Shown: one piece after another, positions 13,367 to 20,258 of the stretch
How the letters are laid out: each line of letters opens with the position of its first letter
Position numbering within the stretch: position 1 is the first letter of the stretch
IMG/VR virus record: IMGVR_UViG_3300025853_000869
Location: 1 to 20,258 of that record
Reading direction: 5' to 3' (one strand)
Origin: a virus
DNA length: 20,258 nucleotides
Notes under the pieces: model-generated
Database searches by the model: none
Told to the model about the DNA's origin: nothing
What the model saw: only the letters and a program-made list of their open reading frames with translations
Translations under genes and position numbers: made by a program

Positions 13367-14164
13367 ATGGCACACAACCTAGTAGGCGTAGCGGACATCA
13401 TCAACGACTTCCTCATCTCTACTGAGGGTGATGACTATGCTGGCAATGTGACTAGAACCTTTCTACGTCAGGTTGCACTTCGCGGCATCCGGGAGTTTGG
13501 GTTTGACATCTCAGGCAAGGTGCGCTCTCTCAAGCTGTCCCCCGAAACCAATGGCACCTACAACCTGCCCGATGACTTTGCAAGCATCGTAAGGGTTGGA
13601 CTCGCAGGCTCTGACGGGATGTTCTACCCGCTGGCCATGAACAGCAACCTCAACATGTCTCAGGCCTACACGAACGTAGACGACCCTGTGGACAGTGATG
13701 GCGACGGATTCTTCGACAGAGAGGACGACACGAGCGGAAGCGGTGGGGGTATCCTCGGAGAGGAGGAGGCACTGCTCTTCAACAACTACGCCTACAACCA
13801 AGCTGTGGGGCGGACCTACGGTCTCGGTGGCGGCATCTACGCAGGCGAGTACAGACTGAACAGAGACCAGAACAGGCTTGAGACAGACTCAGGTACGACT
13901 GGTGTAATCGTGGTGGAGTACGTGGCTGATGAGGCTAGAGCCAAGGAACCTCAAGTTCCTGTGGAAGCAGAGGAGGCTCTTCGCGCATACATGTACTTCC
14001 GAATCATCGAGCGCAAGAGAGGCGTCCCCAATGCGGAGAAGGCCCGCGCAAGACAAGAATACTACAACGAAAGACGCAAGGCCAACGCACGTCTGAGAAC
14101 ATTCAACAAGGATGAGGCACTGCGCGTGATTCGTAAGAACTTCAAGCAAGCGCCTAAGTACTGA
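13367..14164 (+). CDS. Head-tail adaptor / tail tubular protein (P22 gp4/T7 gp11-like)
   Basis: The 265-residue product starts three bases after the previous stop, and its own TGA overlaps the next ATG by one base (TGATG). The N-terminal helical part 'VADIINDFLISTEGDDYAGN...FLRQVALRGIREFGFD' leads to 'SLKLSPETNGTYNLPDDFAS' and 'IVRVG'. The C-terminal half has 'VIVVEYVADEARAKEPQVPV' then 'EAEEALRAYMYFRIIERKRG', and ends in a basic helical tail. This N-helix, LP-DF, EYV-DE, VP-EEAL order is typical of the adaptor that binds the portal and carries the tail in podoviruses. An inserted loop at 109-121 reads D-S-D-G-D-G-F-F-D-R-E-D-D, a DxDxDG calcium-type motif followed by a Gly/Ser linker. Adaptor role is likely; metal binding is inferred. 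Confidence 0.8.
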   Translation: MAHNLVGVADIINDFLISTEGDDYAGNVTRTFLRQVALRGIREFGFDISGKVRSLKLSPETNGTYNLPDDFASIVRVGLAGSDGMFYPLAMNSNLNMSQAYTNVDDPVDSDGDGFFDREDDTSGSGGGILGEEEALLFNNYAYNQAVGRTYGLGGGIYAGEYRLNRDQNRLETDSGTTGVIVVEYVADEARAKEPQVPVEAEEALRAYMYFRIIERKRGVPNAEKARARQEYYNERRKANARLRTFNKDEALRVIRKNFKQAPKY

Positions 14165-17100
14165 TGGCTATTGATAAACTGACACCTCGTTATCTAAACT
14201 TGGATGACGACGAGCGACTGGTGCAGTCTGTCCAGATGACAGATGCGTTTAATGTCGACATCTCCGTGGCCGACGAAGAGGATGCTGGTGTTATCAAGCA
14301 AGCTCAGGGAAACCGAGAGGGCCGATTCCGTAATGCGTCAGACGAGATTCCTGCTGGAACAAACTACACGGTTTCTAGCGTAAGCTACGAGGCGGGAGGG
14401 GTGGTGTTCTACTACGTGTGGAATAGCAATGACAACCACGGCATCTACATGTACGACATTGCTGAGCACGACTATGTGAAGCTGTACCAAAGCAGCTCTC
14501 TGGCTTTTGAGAAAAACTCTCATATTCAAAGCGAGGTCGTGAAGATGGGCAATGGAGACATCTTGCTGTACTTCACCGATGACGTTAACGAGCCAAGAAA
14601 GATTAACGTCAGCAGAATCCTTTCCGGCTCCTACGACGATTCTATTGACGTAGCTACTACGGCGTCAAATGCGCTCACGGTATGTAAGAGGCCGCCCATG
14701 CGACCCCCTACCTTTACCTTCATTCAAGCTGGTGAAGATGAGACAGTCGTAAACAGAATCGTAGACAACGTATTTCAGTTCGCTGCTCAGTATGTTTATG
14801 TTGACGGTGAGGTATCCGCCATCGGGCCTTACTCTAAGCTATCCTACTACGAAGACCACTTTAATCCGACCGGGACGATGACCGACCTCTACCTGACGCA
14901 GTACGATGCGATTCAGGTTCTGGTGAATAAGGCCGGGCTTAACGGTGATACTGGTAGTAACGTAGATGGTGATGTTAAGGCAATCAGGTTCCTTGCTCGC
15001 AGCGGGAACACTGGAGCTTGGCATATTTTTGCCGAAAGGTTCACCGCATACGATGAGAGTGTTCTCGTAGAAACGTTCACAAACTCCAAGGCCTACAGGA
15101 TTGTAGGTGATGCAGAGACAAACAAGCTGTTCGACAACGTCCCCTACAAGGCCAAGTCTTTGTGCGTATCAGAGAACAGACTCTTCTTTGGCAACTATGT
15201 AGATGGATATGACGCCACTACATGGCCAGATTTTATCAAGGACGACAGCCTGACAACCCACTCGTTTCCTGTGTCAGCAGGCATTGAGGAGCTTGCTGTC
15301 AACCTTAGCGGCGATGGATTTGAAACAGCGCAAGTCGGTGAAACTGACCACGCGTACAAGTCTCTCTACAACCATAAGACACAGTACTCTTCTTTTGTGT
15401 ACATGGAGCCTCAAACCGATACGGTATTGGCATCGGGCAATCAACTCGGCAGCGTCGAAAACCTGTTTGGATACTTTGTCAATGACAAAGAAGATGGCAG
15501 CGAGACAGAGATGAGGTTTACTGGGGACACACAAAGTGTCCCTTGGGCAATTAGGTCAAGCGGAACAACAGCAGATTCAGGCAGCGTGTATGAGCCAAAC
15601 TTGGCTTGGGGTATGGGTGATACCAACCGTATTGAGGTTGTAATTAACCTAGACAACATTCCTCTTGAAGGATATGGGGTGGCAGGGCAGCTTGAAGTTA
15701 ACTGGACTGTTGAAGGAAGAAGGGCAATGGTTGTCCCGAACTACGACAATCAAACGGGCAAGAGAGAGTTCGATAGAAGGTTCAAGCCTTTCCCTGAAGG
15801 CACTGAGGCTGCATCCGACAACTCAATACAAAGCGAGACATTCAAGCTTTTTCATGGGGGAGAGAGTATCGGAAGTAACGACGACCTTGAGTTGGGAGGG
15901 CAGCTTTATGGATACGCAAAGGTCTGTGGCATCGCAGGAATCAACGCGAACTTTTCTGACGCTCAAAGCGCAACGGTTGATGTTCAGGCGGCTATGACAA
16001 AGTCTGAGATTGCGCAGGAGCTGGCCAACAGCATTTTAGAATCTAACCTTGGATTCAGGGTCTCTGGTGCCGCATTCGCTACCGCTCACGGAGTTCCGTA
16101 CAGAAGAAGTGCTTTCCTCGCGGGAACCGTGGACAGACTGTCTGGACAAAAGATGTGCAGATACCTGCTCACAAATAGTGGTGGCGCTCAGGATTCACAG
16201 TACATGGATTTCAAGGCGACCAACGCTTTTGTGGTGGGGAGCGGAGGCAGCAGCCTACAGCTACGTGTGCAGTACCAGCTGTCGGAGCTGAGCATGACAT
16301 TCAACCGGGTAGGTCACGCAGGCCCTGCTGTGTACATCAACAACGACGGACTTTCTTACGAGGACCAGCCTAGGGGTTTAGACACAACGACGCCGTTGTT
16401 GAACGGGAGTGACGCTGCAGCCGACATCCAAATAGACATGGAGGCTACTACGGCTGGGATTGACGGTAACCCAGATGGGGCTGGCAATGAGGATATTTTC
16501 CACAGTGCAATTCTGGATTGGCAGCGTGACCAAAAAACAACAACATCATACTTTACTCCTAGCGTTTCTTCTGCAGGAGACATTGGGGTTAACAGGCTGA
16601 CCTTTAGGTCTGGAGCACACCACCCGCTTGGCGTTGTGTTCTACGACCACAGAAACAGAAGCAGCAATGTGAACCTGCTTCCAGAATCCTACGTCCCATT
16701 CTCCGGCTCAGCAGACTCCCCTGTAGGCAACGGCAGCAATGTCCTTGTTCCTTACGACATCGACGTAAACTTTGACAAGGAGTTCATTCCCGATTGGGCA
16801 GAGCGTTATCAAATAGTTTACGCTGGCAACTCACTTTTTGAGGACAGTTTGACCGTGACTGTTGGCGAGGCCTTGGTTGCGGATATGTCCAAGGTTGTAA
16901 TCAGAGACCCGTCCTTCAGTGATGGGGATGACGTCGACGCAGGTTCTCTTGAGGAGGGTGTGACTGACGTAACCAACTTTGGCAACTTTCCAAGTATGGC
17001 TGTTGCTGAATCTGTCGGTATTATCAACAACGCTATCTACCTGCCCATGAGATTTTTCGAGGGCAAGGTTGACTCTTACAAAGAATCTAAAAGCGCTAGA

Positions 17101-19911
17101 CTCAACTATGAGTTCAGGCCCGGAGATAAGGTTAGGATTGTCAGTTACGCAGGAGCCGGGTCAAGCGAAACATTGGTCAATCAGTTCCCAAAGAACTACT
17201 TCTTTGACGTTCTTGGATACAAATACTTCCAAGCAAACTCAGAGCAAAACGTGCTGGTACTTCCCAATCAGGAAGATGGGAACTTTACGGCAGAGGGCGA
17301 GTACCGTCGTTCAGGATGGATGCTTATTCTAAGAGGGGACAACACTCAGTACCCGGGATTCAGACCTTCAGACATTAGAAACAGCAACGCTACCGTCAAC
17401 AAGTGGGGTCAGGATGTTAGAATTGAAATCCTTCGCCCGCGCATCGACGTTGTTGATGAAGACAGAGTGTACTACGAGATTGGGGAATCTTTCCCCGTAC
17501 AGAAGGACTCTAAGGATGACGTGGACTACTCTCAAGAACTACCCGTAGTATTTACCACAACTAATAGCAACATCTGCAAGTCTACGCAAAGACTGTTCAG
17601 GGGAGATAAGTTTAACGCTGTTAAGCTGGCGACCGAAGCAGACGTTGCAGGAGGGGGGTACTTTGGATTTGACAACCCGCCCAATGTAGGTGGTGACCCA
17701 CTGAACGCAGACGACCCGGATGAGTCAAACGAGTTTACGGTAGAAAGAGTTCGTGGAAGATTTTACGACCAAGCAACCGAGACAGAATACTACGAGTACG
17801 AGGTGTTCGAGTCAACACCTTATTCAGGTCCGGGCACGGTGAGCCCAAACATATCGGGCAACCAGTTCCAGATTCACACCGAGGCGTTTGGCGCCAACCC
17901 CGACGGCGTCGAGCTTTCATCAAGAGCAGCCAAGTGTGCCTTTACGAAGAATACCGTAAACGTTAACGTGCATCTGACTGACCAAGGGGACACATACTTC
18001 AGGCAGAGAGACATGAGAACATCTGCTGTGGTTAATGGAAGCTACGACCCGGGTCAGCTCACCAACGCTACAGACGCAAACTTCATTCGCAGGAATATAG
18101 AGGACCCCGGCTTCAATGACTTCTTGCCATCTACTGTGACAAGAAACTACCACTATGGTAGGCCACACATCTACAGCCCCGATGAGCAGACGAGCGTTCG
18201 TAGTTCGTCAGTCACGTACAGCGACCCGTACGCATCTGACGGAGAGGTACTCGCTCTTTCTAGTTTCAACCCTGCCATGTTCCCGTTCAAGGACTACAAT
18301 CTTAGGTACGGAAGTATCCAGAGAATGTTTGACATGGGCGGGGGTATCGCCATGCTCCATGAGAGAAAGGCGTCATCGACTCCTGTCAGCAAAGACTACT
18401 TGGCTACGGCAGACGGGGGGATGATGATTGCTTCCAATAAGGTTCTGGGTACCGAGCGCTACTACGCGGGTGACCATGGCATCGGCAAGTACAGCAGGGG
18501 GGCCGTGTCGTTTGGGGGAACTATCTTCTTTGTGGATGCTGAGATGGGTACCGTGTGCATGCTTGGTGGCAACGGCATTCAGGTCATCAGCGACAGAAAG
18601 GTTGACTCCTACTTCAAAGAAAGACTTGAAAAGGTTCAAGGCTCTATGGCGTATGGTGCTACAATGATTGGTGTACACCCAGACAACAAAGAAATTATTG
18701 TTGCTGTCAACAGCAGAGACAGAAGAGACATCCGTGTTGACGGCACCTCTTACGGCAGGAACTTGCCCGTAGACAGAGACGACAACAGCAAGTTTGACTT
18801 GACAATGATGAAGAAGGTCCACAAGATTGCGGGCTCTCCACTCGACATTGTCAACGAAAGACAAAACTGGGAGGATGTATTCTTGGGTTGGGAGCAGGCC
18901 GGGAAGGGTGTCGTGCTTGTAGACCAGCCCCGAGAGATAGGCTACGTGGACGCCAGCCTTACTCCAAAGACAACCCACGACTTCCTTGTAACAGACAAAG
19001 ACGGCAACTTCTTCGCTAAGATGACTCAAGCAATCAAGTCACGCCTCGGAACCCTTGACGAAACTGCGGGTGGAGCCAAGGATGCCGGAGGTTCGGGCAC
19101 AGCATCGAAGGGTGCGGTTGTTGTGGCAGAGCGGGGTTCTATCGGATACAACTACGAGTCCAAGGTGTGGACATCCAAGTACTCGTTTGAGCCAGAGGAC
19201 ATCGTTGGCATCTTTGAGGACTTCTTGACTTTTGCGAGCGGCAAGCCTTGGAGGCACGACGACTTGGGTATTGTTAACAACTACTACGGCGTTCAGTACA
19301 CTTCCATCGTGGAAGCTATTTCCAAGATTAACCCGTCCATGGTTAAAGTGTACAAGGCTCTCAGTCTTGAAGGCAACTCTGTTTGGTCTGCCGAGCTATC
19401 TAACTCCGACCAGTCATCAACCATTACGGTTGACATGTGGAAGGACCAAGACATCGACGGCACGCTCAGAGCGGGGGATGGTTTCAGAGAGGGTATGCTG
19501 TACTGCAACATGCCGGGCGACACCAGCACGTCAAGCCACCTCGATGAGATTACGATTGGCGAGGTGACTGACGTATCTACACCGGGAGAGATTAAGTTCA
19601 AGGGCAGGGTGAACAACATCCCGTTCAACTCAGGGGACAGGCTGTTTCTTGCCAACGGTACAGACACCACCCGAACAATCACAAGCGTCAAAGACAGAAA
19701 CACTCTCAACGTCAGTGCAAACACTGGCATCAATGTGGGTGACATCCTTGTCGCTCAAAGCATCCCCAACGCGTTGCACATTGCAGGTGACCGCCTGAGA
19801 GACTACTATCTAAAAATTAAACTGACAAACTCTTCTACCACGAAGGACGAGCTCTACGCCATCAACGCGATTTATGAGCGCTCACGCCTTCATAACGACA
19901 GAGTTAACTAA
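14164..19911 (+). CDS. Giant tail stabilization ('muzzle') protein, 1915 residues
   Basis: This is the largest gene in the window. It begins 'MAIDKLTPRYLNLDDDERLV' with early 'ADEEDAGVIKQAQGN', 'VVFYYVWNSNDNHGIYMYD' and 'ILLYFTDDVNEPRKINVSRI' (LYFTDD near 135-140, PRKIN at 144-148). That is the start pattern I remember for stabilization proteins of crAss-like and other podoviruses of Bacteroidota (in crAss001 the muzzle, related in role to P22 gp10). Near 1433-1490, 'YYAGDHGIGKYSRGAVSFGG', 'IFFVDAEMGTVCMLGGNGIQ' and 'VISDRKVDSYFKERL' give the second signature, and the end has 'GDRLRDYYLKIKLTNSSTTK...LYAINAIYE'. The middle (about 400-1300) looks like inserted beta domains. A DxDxDG loop (D1761-Q-D1763-I-D1765-G) is visible. 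Arg codons are mostly AGA/AGG. It would close the DNA channel and carry fibres. No enzymatic motif is seen. Confidence 0.83.
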   Translation: MAIDKLTPRYLNLDDDERLVQSVQMTDAFNVDISVADEEDAGVIKQAQGNREGRFRNASDEIPAGTNYTVSSVSYEAGGVVFYYVWNSNDNHGIYMYDIAEHDYVKLYQSSSLAFEKNSHIQSEVVKMGNGDILLYFTDDVNEPRKINVSRILSGSYDDSIDVATTASNALTVCKRPPMRPPTFTFIQAGEDETVVNRIVDNVFQFAAQYVYVDGEVSAIGPYSKLSYYEDHFNPTGTMTDLYLTQYDAIQVLVNKAGLNGDTGSNVDGDVKAIRFLARSGNTGAWHIFAERFTAYDESVLVETFTNSKAYRIVGDAETNKLFDNVPYKAKSLCVSENRLFFGNYVDGYDATTWPDFIKDDSLTTHSFPVSAGIEELAVNLSGDGFETAQVGETDHAYKSLYNHKTQYSSFVYMEPQTDTVLASGNQLGSVENLFGYFVNDKEDGSETEMRFTGDTQSVPWAIRSSGTTADSGSVYEPNLAWGMGDTNRIEVVINLDNIPLEGYGVAGQLEVNWTVEGRRAMVVPNYDNQTGKREFDRRFKPFPEGTEAASDNSIQSETFKLFHGGESIGSNDDLELGGQLYGYAKVCGIAGINANFSDAQSATVDVQAAMTKSEIAQELANSILESNLGFRVSGAAFATAHGVPYRRSAFLAGTVDRLSGQKMCRYLLTNSGGAQDSQYMDFKATNAFVVGSGGSSLQLRVQYQLSELSMTFNRVGHAGPAVYINNDGLSYEDQPRGLDTTTPLLNGSDAAADIQIDMEATTAGIDGNPDGAGNEDIFHSAILDWQRDQKTTTSYFTPSVSSAGDIGVNRLTFRSGAHHPLGVVFYDHRNRSSNVNLLPESYVPFSGSADSPVGNGSNVLVPYDIDVNFDKEFIPDWAERYQIVYAGNSLFEDSLTVTVGEALVADMSKVVIRDPSFSDGDDVDAGSLEEGVTDVTNFGNFPSMAVAESVGIINNAIYLPMRFFEGKVDSYKESKSARLNYEFRPGDKVRIVSYAGAGSSETLVNQFPKNYFFDVLGYKYFQANSEQNVLVLPNQEDGNFTAEGEYRRSGWMLILRGDNTQYPGFRPSDIRNSNATVNKWGQDVRIEILRPRIDVVDEDRVYYEIGESFPVQKDSKDDVDYSQELPVVFTTTNSNICKSTQRLFRGDKFNAVKLATEADVAGGGYFGFDNPPNVGGDPLNADDPDESNEFTVERVRGRFYDQATETEYYEYEVFESTPYSGPGTVSPNISGNQFQIHTEAFGANPDGVELSSRAAKCAFTKNTVNVNVHLTDQGDTYFRQRDMRTSAVVNGSYDPGQLTNATDANFIRRNIEDPGFNDFLPSTVTRNYHYGRPHIYSPDEQTSVRSSSVTYSDPYASDGEVLALSSFNPAMFPFKDYNLRYGSIQRMFDMGGGIAMLHERKASSTPVSKDYLATADGGMMIASNKVLGTERYYAGDHGIGKYSRGAVSFGGTIFFVDAEMGTVCMLGGNGIQVISDRKVDSYFKERLEKVQGSMAYGATMIGVHPDNKEIIVAVNSRDRRDIRVDGTSYGRNLPVDRDDNSKFDLTMMKKVHKIAGSPLDIVNERQNWEDVFLGWEQAGKGVVLVDQPREIGYVDASLTPKTTHDFLVTDKDGNFFAKMTQAIKSRLGTLDETAGGAKDAGGSGTASKGAVVVAERGSIGYNYESKVWTSKYSFEPEDIVGIFEDFLTFASGKPWRHDDLGIVNNYYGVQYTSIVEAISKINPSMVKVYKALSLEGNSVWSAELSNSDQSSTITVDMWKDQDIDGTLRAGDGFREGMLYCNMPGDTSTSSHLDEITIGEVTDVSTPGEIKFKGRVNNIPFNSGDRLFLANGTDTTRTITSVKDRNTLNVSANTGINVGDILVAQSIPNALHIAGDRLRDYYLKIKLTNSSTTKDELYAINAIYERSRLHNDRVN

Positions 19912-19916
19912 CTTTG
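19909..19916 (+). promoter_or_regulatory. Possible promoter -7 box overlapping the muzzle stop codon
   Basis: TAACTTTG fits TAnnTTTG, and its TAA is the stop codon of the muzzle gene. The next ATG is only four bases further, so a transcript from here would be nearly leaderless. The context lacks the TTTTGTTTA upstream part shared by the stronger promoters, and an eight-base degenerate match can occur by chance. Confidence 0.25.
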
Positions 19917-19920
19917 CAGC

Positions 19921-20258
19921 ATGGCCAACTTTAAGTACAACGACCCGCTTCTGAACGCAGCCTATGGATATGCAGGTCAAGGGCGCACCGACATGGCGCC
20001 TCGGATTGCGGGGAGTTACAATATGAACCCGTCGGGTGGGCAAATGCCGTACGCCGACACACAGATGGCTTTTCTTGGTGACAATGCCGGATACTCTATG
20101 CCGGGGCCAACATTCCCCCAAGACCAGTTTTATGGGAGCTATCAAGATGGCTTATACTTTGGACGACAAGGAGGCGACGCTTCAGGTAGGTATCAGTTTG
20201 GCTACGATACCCTTGGTTCACCGCAGGTCGACCCACTCTCGATTAGTCCCGGCGGAAC
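19921..20258 (+). CDS. Tyr/Gly/Gln-rich phage protein, N-terminal part (cut by window end)
   Basis: An ATG nine bases after the muzzle stop opens a frame that runs without stop to the window end (112 full codons). The visible part starts 'MANFKYNDPLLNAAYGYAGQ' and continues with Gly/Tyr/Pro/Gln/Met-rich sequence ('GQMPYADTQMAF', 'DQFYGSYQDGLYFGRQGGDA', 'QFGYDTLGSPQVDPLS'). It looks disordered or repetitive, without membrane segment or Cys. In crAss-like phages the genes after the muzzle encode ejected cargo and further tail proteins, and a flexible low-complexity start would suit an ejection or cargo protein. That is a positional guess. The gene probably extends well beyond the window. Confidence 0.82.
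   Translation, partial: MANFKYNDPLLNAAYGYAGQGRTDMAPRIAGSYNMNPSGGQMPYADTQMAFLGDNAGYSMPGPTFPQDQFYGSYQDGLYFGRQGGDASGRYQFGYDTLGSPQVDPLSISPGG

Noticed and set aside
18373-19029. Antisense open frame (218 codons) opposite the muzzle gene
   Set aside because: It lies wholly inside the muzzle signature region, has no recognisable motif, and arises from the codon bias of the real gene.
9144-20258. Tape-measure gene or tail assembly chaperone frameshift, expected for long-tailed phages
   Set aside because: No long coiled-coil gene nor paired overlapping frames are found between capsid and window end; the adaptor-muzzle arrangement indicates a short tail.
1-20258. CRISPR arrays, tRNA genes, insertion sequences, integrase or attachment sites
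   Set aside because: No spaced repeats, cloverleaf candidates, transposase or recombinase motifs or terminal inverted repeats were seen on either strand.

Overview
This window is a continuous stretch of the late (virion morphogenesis) region of a double-stranded DNA tailed phage. Every supported gene is on the + strand, they are packed end to end with short overlaps, and the order is the standard one: small genes, terminase, portal, scaffold-like protein, major capsid, accessory head proteins, connector/ring proteins, then a giant tail protein. No rRNA, tRNA, CRISPR array, insertion sequence, integrase, replication or lysis cassette is visible. The host is most likely a bacterium of the phylum Bacteroidota, perhaps marine. 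The intergenic promoters carry the Bacteroidota -7 box TAnnTTTG (TATATTTG, three times), Shine-Dalgarno sequences are essentially absent, and the leaders before start codons are A/T-rich.

Layout. Positions 2-1765 hold the 3' end of a structural gene, two small unknown genes, a tandem GroES-like co-chaperonin and a terminase-small-subunit candidate, coupled by TAATG, ATGA, 17-nt and GTGA junctions. Positions 1762-3903 encode the large terminase. A promoter at about 3904-3919 drives the portal gene (3944-6385) and a small basic protein. A second promoter at about 6688-6703 precedes two unknown structural proteins, a scaffold-like protein, the major capsid protein (9144-10595), a two-domain accessory head protein and a 56-residue membrane-type protein at 11339-11509. 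A strong hairpin follows at 11516-11549, then one more conserved-looking gene and a clear rho-independent terminator (12460-12486). The T-tract of that terminator runs straight into a third promoter, which drives the connector/tail block: a ring-type protein, an adaptor of the P22 gp4/T7 gp11 type, a 1915-residue tail stabilization ('muzzle') protein, and the start of a Tyr/Gly/Gln-rich protein cut by the window end.

How it works together. The terminase packages DNA through the portal into a capsid built from the scaffold and major capsid protein. The phage GroES-like protein probably adapts host GroEL to a virion protein, as T4 gp31 does for its capsid protein. The adaptor, ring and muzzle proteins close the portal and form a short tail. 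No tape-measure or tail-tube gene appears between capsid and muzzle, so a podovirus is expected. Gene order, sizes and remembered sequence patterns in the ring and muzzle proteins suggest a crAss-like phage or a relative infecting flavobacteria, but this is inference without a database search.

Most interesting points: the tandem GroES gene next to terL, the lambda-type deviant Walker A in the terminase, DxDxDG calcium-type loops in two successive tail proteins, the terminator-promoter junction, the shared domain between the window's first gene and the post-capsid gene, and the overlooked 56-residue gene.
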